From Glossina fuscipes (taxonomy: Eukaryota > Arthropoda > Insecta > Diptera > Glossinidae): DNA of 64,000 nucleotides. The notes under the pieces are model-generated. The model was not told the origin of the DNA and ran no database searches. It saw only the letters and a program-made list of their open reading frames with translations. This document shows positions 1 to 10,320 of this stretch, piece after piece. The position numbers and the translations under genes are program-made. The number at the start of each line of letters is the position of its first letter. Position 1 is the first letter of the stretch. The DNA is taken from NCBI RefSeq assembly GCF_014805625.2, contig NW_023998414.1, forward strand, positions 29,501,772 through 29,565,771. The letters are read 5' to 3'.

Positions 1-155
1 GCTCATATTTCTCTATTTGATTGTTGATTAATTCAATTATACGATTGCAAACAACAATAAATGTATATAAAAAATTCCAAAATACGTATTATTTAATCGG
101 CTCTACACGAATAACAATAAATTTGCATCGTTGATGAGCATAATCGAAAATTGTG

Positions 156-162
156 TATAAAT
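156..162 (+). promoter_or_regulatory. TATA box of gene A
   Basis: TATAAAT lies 48 bp before the chosen ATG. Initiation about 30 bp downstream (near 187) would give a leader under 20 nt and would skip the out-of-frame ATG at 184, which opens a frame ending after seven codons. A second TATA-like run (TATATAAAAA, 64-73) is possible, but transcripts from it would carry short upstream ORFs at 161 and 184. Only about 150 bp of upstream DNA is in the window, so distal control sites are missing. The start position is inferred. Confidence 0.55.
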
Positions 163-203
163 GCAAATTGTAAGTGTTTTGTAATGGCAATCGTTCGAGC
201 GAC

Positions 204-2640
204 ATGACAAGAAACAGAAGATTTGAACAGAAAAAGAATTTGTTAGCACTGACTGCAATTCTATCATTAATTAGTGGCAATTATGTGGGTAAGCGATTTT
301 GTTTGATTAATCAATGGAAAGGATATTTGTTTTGAATGCTCTGTAATCTCAATCGCAGACGTAGTTGCTGGTTATGGTCATCATGGGGGTGGTTATGGTG
401 GTGGCGGCGGTGGAGGGGGTGGAGCAAGCAGTTCTGCTTCAGCTAGCGCTTCAAGTAACAGTTGGGGTAGCGGTGGTTGCGGCTCCAATCACTGCGGCGA
501 AGCAGCAGGTGTAAGTGGGAATACTTTAGAAAGCGGTAACGCCGGCGGTAGTGGCGCAATTTCTTTGCATAAAGACGTCGATTTAAGCGGTATCAAGCAT
601 GGTATTGCTGGCACTGTTGGTGGCATTTTGGATGGCGTTAGTAAATTTGCATCTGCTGGGAATCCCTTTTTAAACGGTGCGGGAAAAGGCGGTCTTAGAA
701 AAGAAAAAACATTCAGCGTATCGTTAGGTGGTGGATATGGCGGTGCGCCGGGACGTTTGGGCTTTGAGGGAAGTGGTGGTGGGCTAATCAGTGGCGGTTT
801 CGGCGGTCATGGAAGTTTTGGTGGATTCGGAGCTGGACACAGCTTTGGAGGTGGTAGCGGAGGTGGAGCTGGCCGAGGCGATGGTAGCGGCTTAGGAATC
901 GGCGGTTCAGGTGGATTCGGTGGAGCTGGCGCTGGTGGTGCTGGTGGAGGGGGCGGTGCTGGCGGCCGTGCCGGAAGAGCGTCTTGTAGCGGTTTAGGTG
1001 GCTCCGGCAGTGGTAGTAAGGGTTACGGAGGGTTTGGTGGAGCTGGAACTGGCAGTGGAGGAGGTGCCGGTGGGGGAGGAGGAGCTGGTGGCGGAGGAGG
1101 AGCTGGTGGCGGAGGTGGAGTTGGCCGAGGCGATGGTAGCGGCTTAGGGAGTGGTGGTGCAGGAGGATTTGGTGGAGCTGGTGCTGGTGGTGCCGGTGGA
1201 GGTGGCGGTGCTGGCGGCGGTGCAGGATCAGGCGGTTCTGGCGGTTTCGCTGGTTCCGGGAGTGCTGGTAAAGGTTACGGGGGATCTGGTGGACCTGGAG
1301 CTAGTTTTGGTAATGGAGGAGGTGCCGGTGGGGGCAGAGGAACTGGTGGAGGAAGTGGAGCTGGCCGAGGCGATGGTAGTGGCTTAGGAACTGATGGTTC
1401 AGGAGGATTTGGTGGAGCTGGCGCTGGTAGTGGCGGTGGAGGTGGAGGAGGTGGCGGCGGTGGTGGAGCAGGCGGTTTTGGTGGTTTCGCTGGTTCCGGA
1501 AGTGGTGCTAAGGGTTACGGAGGATTTGGTGGAGCAGGAGCTGGTTCTGGTAGTGGAGGAGGTGCCGGTGGAGGCGGAGGAGTTGGTGGCGGAGCTGGAG
1601 CCGGCCGAGGCGATGGTAGCGGTTTCGGAGTTGGTGGTTCAGGAGGGTTTGGTGGAGCCGGCGCTGGTGGTGCTGGTGGAGGTGGCGGTGCTGGTGGCGG
1701 TGGTGGAGCAAGCGGTTCTGGCGGTTTCGCTGGTTCCGGAAGTAGTGGTAAAGGTTACGGAGGTTTTGGTGGAGCTGGAGCTGGTGCTGGTGGTGGATTA
1801 GGCAGTTCTGGCGGTTTCGGTGGTTCTGGAACTGGTGGTAAGGGTTACGGAGGGTTTGGCGGAGCTGGAGCCGGCACGGGTGATGGAAACGGCTTCGGAA
1901 TTGGCGGTTCAGTAGGATTTGGAGGAGGCGGAGCTGGCGCTGGTGGCGCCGGTGGAGGTGGAGGCGCTGGCGGCGGTGGTGGAGCAGGCGGTTCTGGCGG
2001 TTTCGCTGGTTCCGGAAGTAGTGGTAAGGGTTACGGAGGTTTTGGTGGAGCTGGAGCTGGTGATGGTAGTGGAGGAGGCGCTGGTGCCGGTGGTGGATTA
2101 GGTAGTTCTGGCGGTTTCGGTGGTTCTGGAAGTGGTGGTAAGGGCTTTGGAGGTTTTGGCGGAGCTGGAGGCGGCACGGCCTTAGGAGGTGGCGGTTCGG
2201 GTGGTTTTGGTGGGACTGGGGTTGGTAGTGGAGCTGGGGTAGGGTCTAGCGCTGGTGGAGGCGCGGGCTCTTCTAGTTCTGGGGGGGGTGGTAAAGGTTA
2301 TGGCAGTCATCGGGGAGATGAAGTTAGTAGTGGTAGTGGTATTGGCGGATCTGAAGGTACTTCGGGTGGCTTCGGTCATTTAGGCGCTGGAGGACTTAGT
2401 AATCTTGGAAATTTAGATTTTAGTGGCCTTGATTCGTCTCTATTTGGCGGTGCAGGCGCCTCAAGTTTTGCTACTGCAAGTAGCAGTGCAAATGCTGGCG
2501 GATCTGGTGGTTGCGGTTCCAATAAATGCAGCGGCGATAACGCTAACTCTAACGCTGGCAGCTACGCCAAAAGTCATTCTGGTGCTTATGCAAGTGCTTC
2601 TGCTTCGGCATCTTCATCGAGTTATGGAAAAGGTCATTAG
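204..2640 (+). CDS. Gene A: secreted glycine-rich silk-like repeat protein
   Basis: Two exons, 204-288 and 359-2640, give 788 residues. The ATG at 204 is preceded by an in-frame stop (171-173). Residues 1-32 form a signal peptide: a basic start (RNRRFEQKK), the hydrophobic core LLALTAILSLIS, and a plausible cut after VVA. The mature chain is mostly Gly, with Ala and Ser. Modules of 80-84 residues repeat as GRGDGSG, then GGFGGAGAGG, poly-Gly, then GKGYGGFGGAG. RGD occurs at residues 201, 285, 365, 445 and 680. There are five cysteines: 69 and 74, 238, and 747 and 752. The two Cys pairs sit in matching GGCGSNxC motifs beside Ser/Ala blocks at opposite ends. No catalytic domain is visible. The design suits an extracellular structural polymer (silk, glue, cuticle or eggshell matrix); which one is inference. 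The open frame also runs upstream of any internal Met, so the spliced start is required for secretion. Confidence 0.85.
289..358 (+). other. Intron of gene A (70 bp, phase 1)
   Basis: The donor is G|GTAAGC at 289 and the acceptor AATCGCAG ends at 358. Splicing joins the signal-peptide exon to the repeat exon in frame: G plus AC makes an Asp codon. A short first exon holding little more than the signal peptide is common in insect cuticle, silk and chorion genes. Confidence 0.85.
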
Positions 2641-2666
2641 ATTTTAAATAGAACTTGCTTTATTTT

Positions 2667-2672
2667 AATAAA
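2667..2672 (+). terminator. Poly(A) signal of gene A
   Basis: AATAAA lies 27 bp after the stop codon, which predicts a 3' UTR of roughly 50 nt. No better signal lies closer. A second AATAAA near 2810 sits in an A-rich run and is less likely to be used. Confidence 0.65.
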
Positions 2673-4667
2673 CATAAGTATATAAGACATTTGACTATAT
2701 AATTAATATTTTCGGAATTTTCGTTTGTAATCTGTTTTCATGTTTTCATGTAACAAAATAAAAAAAAAAAAGCACAACTTTATTAGACATACGAGATTTG
2801 TTTGAAACACAAATAAAAAAAAGAAAATTACAAAGTGTGGAAGCAGCTGTTGAAAAACTCTACTCATTTGAAACGCTTTATTAACCGTACATTTCATAAA
2901 CAAGGCCATTACAAATACAATAACACTAACAACTAACTGAACTAAGAGAAAGACAAATTGCAAGAGTTGATAGTATTGCGAACATAGAAATATAACAACA
3001 ATTCAATAGAAGCGCATAGCAAACAGGATATTGGCAGCCATATTGGCGCATACGTTTCAGTGAACATCAATGAACAGGAATATGCAATGAGGCATTTGCT
3101 CATATGTAAAAGAAATGAAATGAAAAAAAAAGAAGAAAAAAAAGTAGGAAAAAGAATAAAGAGAGAATTGCTTTCACAAAAACTGGTTAGAGCAGGAAAA
3201 TTATTTATAAATTTTCTTCTGCCTCCATTTATCCTGCATATAATATTAAAGCTGAAGGATAATAGCTAAGCCATGTTTTCGTAAAAGACATCCCTTTTAT
3301 GCCATCCGAAATTAAAATGCTTTTTGGTATTTTCTTGTATTTTGAGAAGACACGAGAATAATGGAGTTAGGGATAGTATTAGAGTAGTAGGAGATTTTTT
3401 GTGATTGGCTTTAGTATTCAAAGACCGTCTACAAGTAGTGTGGAAATGTTACAAGACAATTGCATTAATTAGAGCAGAAGTACGCTTAAACCAATCTCAA
3501 CATGATTAACGTTATTCCATGTATAGGTTTGTAACTAATAAGTTCACTAAATAAGGGATAATGATGAAGCCTTGCTAGCTATGCTTATAGATGTAGAGAG
3601 TCAGTTATTTCAAAGAGTTGAAGTTTTTTTATTCAATATCATCGGAAAAGAATTTATTGCAAAAAATCCAAGCATTGTTTACTCTCTAAGTTGTTGTTCG
3701 CAAAGCAAATATCATGCCAACCATGTATTGGGAATTGACTGAATTTTTCCTGTTTTGCTTACAATTATAGAATATTTCTTGTTCGTCTACTTCATCATCA
3801 ACGTCAAGTTGCATTTTGCTGCTCCTTTTTGTTTTCCCCTTCAGTTTTTGTAATCATTGAACTTGTTCTTGTTTGGTTCAATTCTTACTCAACGAATTGT
3901 TTCCGTTGTAAATAGGAAACAAGTGCTACTGTGACTGCTTTCCTATACAACGGAACGTGTCTGAGATGTCCGGCTAAATGTAATCAAGTTCTTTGAAGAA
4001 TTTTTAATTTACAGCATTTGTTCATTTGCCGAACGTATGCATATATATGTGTACTTTAGTTTTTACTAATTAACATCTTGGGGGTATAAAGAAATGGAAG
4101 GAAGAAAGTAAAAATATTTTGATTCATTTGGCAAAGTAAGTGATTTGAAACTATTGAAGACCTTTTAATAATTTCCATAAGGAAGCAAATGAATAAAGAA
4201 AATTTTATCCTGCGTTTTTTTTTTTTTCTTCCTTCGTTTTTCGTTTTTTTCATTATTGATAGTTACTCGTTGGCACGCTCTTTCTTTTCATACAGTTTCA
4301 CTATAGTTACATGCAATAAATACAAGAGCTTCGATTCGTGTGTGCATTTGCTTGGTCCATTACTAATGAATGTAATATTCATAAAACAAGAAGAAAAATA
4401 AACATTTTTTGCAATATATTTGAAATTTTATGAAAAAATAAGAATAATTGATAACCAATTTATTTGGTTTAGATTGAAAAATGAAGCAGTTAATCATTGC
4501 ATAGAAAAAAAAAAAAAAAAGAAAAAAATAAATAATAAATGCAAAGCCAAAGGGAAGAATGAATAGTTGTTATATATTGGTTACTCACAAATTATGCAAT
4601 GAATCAAAAAACTAATACACGCAGCAATCCCAGCATAGGACCAAGTAAAAGTTAAATTGAGACAAAA
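2673..4667. other. Intergenic; no gene seen
   Basis: AT-rich DNA with homopurine runs (about 3118-3172) and poly(A)/poly(T) runs (4215-4228, 4505-4521). Open frames here are short, Lys- or Phe-rich and made of these runs. No protein domain, RNA gene or element end was recognised. Confidence 0.5.
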
Positions 4668-5490
4668 CAAGTAAGAAAGTTAGTTGCATTCGGCTGTGGT
4701 CGAAGCTTATATACGGGATGGTTTAGAATATATTAATCCATACCGTCGTGACGTGTACCATATCTAATTTGAAAGTAATATACTTAGCTTGTCGTAATCT
4801 ACTTTCCAAGTCACTTTATTTGGTGCGCAATTAATTTCATTGCTCAGAAAAACCGAATCCGCTATGTTATCGGCTCCGTCATATTGAATTTAGATTTAAC
4901 ACATTTTCATAAAGGTAGTATGTTTTTATGTGAAGAAAGTACACAATATTTTTCAACCTTCTGTCTCATTTAGCTTATGAGAAATATGTGCAGAACCTTA
5001 AAGAAGTCAAAATAATAAAAATTTGATTACTTATAATTCTGCGTGAACGTGCCCAATTTTTTCCGCTTTATGGACGTGACCCGTAAGTTCCTCTATAAAA
5101 TAAATTCAGAAAATTCCAGTCTTCTATCTTTCCTAATCTATGTGCAATGAAGAAAAGTCCACAAATGTTTGCTTAGAGAAACAATTGCGTTCAGTCCATG
5201 TTCTTCTGTGGCCGTGTGCTTCAACGAATTTGGCCCATTTTCAATATCGATTCGCGTACAAGAACTTCCAATGTTATTGCAAAATTTGAAGTCGATATTA
5301 ACAGAGTGTCAAAAACATACCTCTCACAGGCAGACAGACAGACTGACAGACAGACTGACAGACAGACGGAAAGGCATATCTAGATCGATTCCGAATGTAT
5401 ATACTTTATAAGACTTCTGAAACTTCGTTTTGTAGGCTGCAAACATTATGACAAACGAGCATACACCCATCCTCCAGTAGTGGGTATACA
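4668..5490 (+). repeat. Dispersed fly repeat, copy 1
   Basis: It opens with CAAGTAAGAAAG after an A-rich stretch and closes with a short stem near ACCCATCC...AGTGGGTATA. Inside are the blocks seen in the other copies: a CAGACAGA microsatellite, an ATCGATTCCGAATGTATATAC stretch, and the tail 'CTTCTGAAACTTC ... GTAGGCTGCAAAC'. The open frames at 5169-5411 lie inside it and are not genes. Repeats with this layout are common in fly genomes from my general knowledge. The terminal hairpin suggests a non-autonomous element, possibly helitron-related; that class is inference. Confidence 0.65.
5331..5367. repeat. (CAGA/CTGA)n microsatellite inside repeat copy 1
   Basis: Tandem CAGACAGA and CTGACAGA units make up a reverse-strand GTCTGTC tract. 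The same type of tract sits at an equivalent place in the copies near 31.0 and 47.2 kb, so it is part of the element rather than independent. Confidence 0.7.
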
Positions 5491-5723
5491 AATTGTATGT
5501 TGGATATCCATCCGTTGGCTACTTACAGACAGCTTACCTAACTATGAAATAATTAATTATTGAAAAGGACTAAATGTAAGTTTATAATACGAATGTATTT
5601 AATAAGTTTGTAGCAGTAGTTGTGGGCGAAAAATTCCTCTGTGTGATCACAATGAGTTATTTACATATATGTATGCGACACTTCAGCTTTTTAGCAAGAA
5701 TTGATCAGCGATCATTGAGTGAA

Positions 5724-5815
5724 AGGACCAAAGGAACGAGATGATTAAATTGGGCACTAGCCGGGTGACAGGACCAAAGGAACGAGATGATTAAACTGGG
5801 TACTAGCCGAGCGGT
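5724..5815 (+). repeat. Two-copy 46-bp tandem duplication
   Basis: AGGACCAAAGGAACGAGATG begins both copies (5724 and 5770). The first 40 bases differ at only two positions, so the duplication is recent compared with its surroundings. Outside the pair, TTGATCA (near 5700) and TGATCAA (near 5815) are inverted with respect to each other. Confidence 0.85.
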
Positions 5816-6484
5816 GATCAAGAATATAAAATAGGTACATGTAGGTCACATGTAAGTCACTTTAGTTGTATATTAAGAGCTTTGCGTTTAGCGTGCCTTC
5901 TCTCGTTTAACTTGAACGAAAGAGCTATTGAAAAATAACTATTGTCGCTAAATATTTTTTTTTTGAAAGACATTACTAACTGCATGTACCTTACTTCGCT
6001 CCATATCACATTTGACTTGAAATTTCGCTTTCTTTTTAAGCATTTGATTTCTTTAATTCTGGAAAGACATTTTCAATCAATGGTGAACAGTTAAGCTTTT
6101 AACTACATTTTCTCTGTCCCTCTCCAGCTGTTCAAGTTTGCTATTTCATTTAGTTCTTAGTTGTTACAATGTACAGAAGTTATTTGATTTATCTTTTCAT
6201 TCGCTAAAGTTAAAAAACAAATTTCGAATTTTGTCAATTACTTCTTTCATATAAGTTTATTTCTGACTTGATACCCAGAACCCCGAAACTGCGGGGTGCT
6301 TGCATGTATTTTGATCAGCGACATCTATTGGTTAACACGATAAAGTACTTCGAAGCATCAATATATTCACAATTTTCCATATAGTGTTGTTAAGTTATTC
6401 GGTGTATACAGACACTAATTATGTAACACTCAAAATTGGATCTTCAACATTCATTAATTTTGTCGTTACGCTGCTCGCTCATAC

Positions 6485-7338
6485 TTGAATTATCGGTTTT
6501 GGTGTCAAAGAGTTAAAAGTGGTGATTTTGATATCAATGAGAAAGAACGACCTGGACGACCAAAAAATTTCGAACTGCAAGACTTATTGCACGAGCAGCC
6601 ATCTAAACCTCCCAAAGAACTTTCGAAAAGGTTGGAATTGGTTATGAATCAAGCGTTTCGCGACGTTTATCATTGGATGGAAGGAGGGCAAATAGCTATC
6701 ATACGAATTGATTCAATATCCCACTTTGAACCGCGTCGCAGTTTCTATGCTTGCCTGGCAAGAAAAATAAAATTTCCTATTGTGTATTGCGATTGGCGAG
6801 AGAAAGTGGGTCTATTACGATATTCACAAGCGCAAAAAGTTCTGGGTTAGTCCAGGAGGTCTACCCATATCGACCCCGAAACGAAGTATTCATCGCTATA
6901 AAATTTTGATATGCATATGGTAGGGTGGGTAAATGGTAGTGTATTACAAACTACTAAAACCGAATGAAACTGTCACTACAGATGTCTACTGATGTCAAGT
7001 AGAAAAATTGAACATGATCTTGTCGCAAGAAAGACCAGCAATAGCGGTCAAGAGACGCAAAGTCATTCTCTTGCATGACAACGCTCGGTCATACGTTGCA
7101 AGACTTGTCAACCATACACTGTTGCTGTCCGAATGGATAGTTCTGACGCGCCCAGCGTAACCAGACATAGCGCTTTCTGATTACCACTTATTCCGATCGA
7201 TTAGCATGGCTTGATTGGCAACCGGTGTCAAAATGCTAAAGAACTGCGAAAATGACTCGATGATTGGATTTGTGACAAACCAACATCGTTCTTTCGACAT
7301 TGTATCGCTATATTGTTGAAAGGTGGGAACTAATTTTA
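6485..7338 (+). pseudogene. Dead mariner-family transposase
   Basis: The first block (6485-6850) carries GDFDINEKERPGRP, which matches the N-terminal DNA-binding region of mariner transposases, and later degenerate versions of the VPYELKPRD and IVTGDEKW blocks. After a frameshift, 6936-7338 reads VVYYKLLKPNETVT, then KVILLHDNAR and LSDYHLFRS, the second and third catalytic Asp blocks. This second part has four in-frame stops. The last two Asp are separated by 33 codons, one a stop, against 34 in DD34D mariner elements, so one codon is lost. The frameshift and stops rule out activity. No terminal inverted repeats were identified. The family assignment is secure; the subfamily is not. Confidence 0.9.
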
Positions 7339-8690
7339 AAAAATGAGGGAAAATATTTTGAGGCCAAATTAAGATTTTGAGTGAATGGAAATATGTTGTT
7401 TACGTTGAGGGGTAGTCCGCTCGCCAGGCCTTGAATTTTTCAAAGTCTCAAACATGTGTATAGATATTCATAATTTGGGGTAAACAATTTCGCCTCATAA
7501 AGAAACCGGTCCGTCACACTTTGTTTGTTGGCAGTTGGTCCCGCTGTGCAGCAAACTGCTCTTTCTAGAGTGAAAAAAACTGTGAAAGTAAGAAAAGAAC
7601 AAACAATGTTTGCATATTGTCTTCTAATCCGAAATATCTACCTATCTGTAACGCATTGCAATCGTTGGCTTTGCTTATATAACAAATTCAAACATTACAA
7701 TGTATTTGCAACGTACAGACTGCGCTGATTTCAATAAACCTTACAAGTAAAAGCGATCAAATATTCTTGATAAATAAATCTTCACAACAACACGGAGATT
7801 AGTTTAAAGTAATGATTTCGTTTAATGATTAATGAGCATAAAAAATGTGAATTTAACATGAACTTGAGTTCAAGTAGACAACTTGAGTAGTAATTGATAT
7901 TTACTTACAACTTGTGGAAAAGGAAGTGAAAATTATTGGAAAATTCAATACAATTTCTTTAGCATTGCTTTTCGTTGTCCTTCTTTACTGCGAGAGCACT
8001 TAAGCGCATTTAAAACATTATATTACGCCTTTAGCGCTTTTCATTATTATTTTACTTGAGTGTTCTTTACACGCGATACTTTAACCTTAATTAAGTGGTT
8101 AAGTTCATATTCAAAGTTAAAAAAAAAAAAAAAAGGAAAAATGCATCCAAAAACACACATAAAGAAATAATCACCACAACTGAACTGATGATGGCCAAGA
8201 GCATACTGGTTTTGCAAATGAGGTTTAGAGATGCCATACATTCAACTAATAAAGAGAGCAAAGCATTTTCATACACTTGAGGCGAGCTTATCCTGAACTA
8301 ACTGATAGTCTCCTAACTGGCATCCGTGTTAAATTTAATGCCAATATCTGCGGTCGTTAACGAGCTACGCTTTTTTTTTTTTTAGCTTTTTTAGTTAAAG
8401 AAAAAAAAACCTTTATTTTGCCTTTTGAGAAACCTCGGCATAGATAGTAGAACCAGTTTGGTTTAAAAAAAAAAAAAAATATCTCTTTAACATAATCAAG
8501 CTCGGTTTAAACTGCGTAAGTTTTTGAATAGCGACAACAATTATTCCAGTTTGCTATAGGTTCTGATGTACAAAATAGTTCAGGAACACTGTGTCACGAT
8601 ATGAATTAGCGAGAGGAGGATTTATAGTAAAATACGATCTGGAGAGAAGAATCGGAATGCGCGTTTGGATAAAATTCTAGTGAAGTTCGT
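7339..8690. other. Intergenic; no gene seen
   Basis: AT-rich DNA. Open frames of 61-67 codons (7525-7728, 8047-8280) overlap on both strands around a poly(A) run at 8121-8134 and have no recognisable domain. Further T and A runs lie at 8371-8384 and 8466-8479. Confidence 0.5.
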
Positions 8691-8711
8691 ATATTACGAC
8701 TGTCGTAATAT
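8691..8711. repeat. 21-bp perfect palindrome
   Basis: ATATTACGAC, one central T, then GTCGTAATAT: both 10-base arms match exactly. It could extrude as a hairpin or bind a dimeric factor. It stands about 75 bp before a dispersed-repeat tail and might be a remnant end of that insertion; this is not shown. Confidence 0.8.
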
Positions 8712-8786
8712 GAATCAACAATCGTAAAAATTTAAAGAACAATACCGAAAGTGTATACAGACAGGCTTAGGTTGATTTGATCGAAA

Positions 8787-8890
8787 GATTCTGAATCGAT
8801 CGGTATGATAAAAGATGGTCCTGCCTTTTGGGTGTTGCATATATCCGCACAAACTTAATACGCGCCATGTGACGAAGAGTGTATGGTAGA
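8787..8890 (+). repeat. Dispersed fly repeat, 3' end only (copy 2)
   Basis: The stretch from 'GATTCTGAATCGATCGGTAT' through 'GGGTGTTGCATATATCCGCACAAACTTAA' closely matches 18331-18437 in order and spacing. Only the 3' third is clear; the rest is decayed or absent. The minus-strand frame 8715-8999 crosses it and is not considered a gene. Confidence 0.7.
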
Positions 8891-9659
8891 AAATGGAAGA
8901 AAAATGTATGGGAAACGGGATGTACAACATAACACGTATGATGATGGATGGATGAACTGCGCCACTGTGTTTACTACAGGCCTGTAGAAAAAAAAACACA
9001 TTTTATAAAACGAAAATTATTTAACTCATCTCTCCTTAAGCGTACGTTACCGTGTTATTGCACTCTTTTTTCTTTTTGATCATTTTTCTTTTCTTTTTTT
9101 TTTTAATTTTATGTTATTGTATTCGTTGTTGTTTGTGTGTTTTCATTATTTAAATACAAGTCAAACGAATGCCATAAAACTGAATGCATTTTACATTCAT
9201 TCAATGCATCAAGAAGTCATAACCTATGCAACGGTTATTTTTTTATTGTTTTGATAGGGAAAGTGCCCTATAACCTGCATTGTTTTCGTTTTTCCCGTAT
9301 TGACTTTATTGTTCGACTCTCTGTTCGATCTCGTTTATTATTATTATTTTATTTTTTTTTAATATATACGTAAAAGTTTATTCGTGTAACACAATCACAT
9401 TCATACCTAAAACTAATTAGCTTATAATATTTTATTACAAAAGAGTTTAATGACTGATTATATATGCTTTACTTACATATAATTTTGAATGAGGGTTGCA
9501 TGCACATGAATAAAAATAAGGAGGTATGTTTTCAAGTAAATGCATTCACATGGCTTAAGATGGGAATGCGAGCTCTTATAGTATATGTATTAGTCAAGTT
9601 AAACAGGCTTACTTAAGTCACTTTTACTCCTAAACATTTAAAATATTGCCATCATCATA
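8891..9659. other. Intergenic; no gene seen
   Basis: T-rich DNA with runs at 9061-9105 and 9330-9360. The frame at 9137-9373 is Phe/Leu-rich and ends in a T run. Nothing functional was recognised. Confidence 0.45.
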
Positions 9660-10320
9660 CTGCATTGTTGGGTCCAGCTCATTGCGTGAGTTTCATGGTA
9701 GCTGTGGTTAGCCTAAATCGAGGGGGGAGCTTCCTTGCTAGCTCAGTATGTTTTTGCGTTACGCGTTTTGCGTCCTGTTCCGTAGATTTTAGATTGGGAT
9801 CCCTCCTACGAGAGGAGGGGACAGGTCCGTGTATGTGTCTTCATATAGCATTCGGGGACTGATCAACTACAGGGCACTGAGTGTACGTTCTGCCATTTTG
9901 TTTTCCGTCAAGCAGTGCGGTCTTAAGCGTTCAAAGCAGGCTTTCACATTAAGCAGCAAAAGACGTCCGTTCCGTTGTGGCTGTGTGGGAAAGAGAGCTT
10001 TACCTAGAAATTGTCGGAAGAGGTTTTCCTGTTTACGTAATCAGCTGCTATAAACGTACAAGATTAGGACAAAGACCACGTACTTATGACCAAACCCCTG
10101 GGGTCAGAGTAGAAGTAGTTGTTGTTTAATCGTCGAGACCGGGCACTACGCACTCACTCACTAAAAATGTCGCTCATCTTTTCATCAGCCTTAATGAGGA
10201 AATTAAGGGATTCGGAACTTTGGTTCACGTATGACGTAGCATTAAGACAAGTAAGGAAGTGCGCGTCTACTGGAGAAAACTTCGATCATGCATCAAGATT
10301 TCCTTAGTGATTATATGAAA
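9660..10320. other. GC-richer island of unknown origin
   Basis: Base composition changes clearly from the AT-rich flanks. It contains a 7-bp perfect stem, CCCTCCT (9801-9807) with AGGAGGG (9813-9819), and a short ACCCCTGGGGT palindrome near 10095. Three overlapping + frames of 62-74 codons (9665-10307) match no family I recognise. Decayed retroelement DNA is the most likely source, by composition only. The island at 25.2 kb is similar in composition, but no shared long sequence was found. Confidence 0.35.

Noticed and set aside
1151..2101. Val/Leu/Glu-rich + frames and a His/Gln-rich minus frame over gene A
   Set aside because: Phase-shifted and antisense readings of the Gly-repeat exon; they have no signal peptide and do not continue across the intron.
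5169..5411. Frames with TDRQTDRQ repeats
   Set aside because: Generated by the CAGACAGA microsatellite in dispersed-repeat copy 1.
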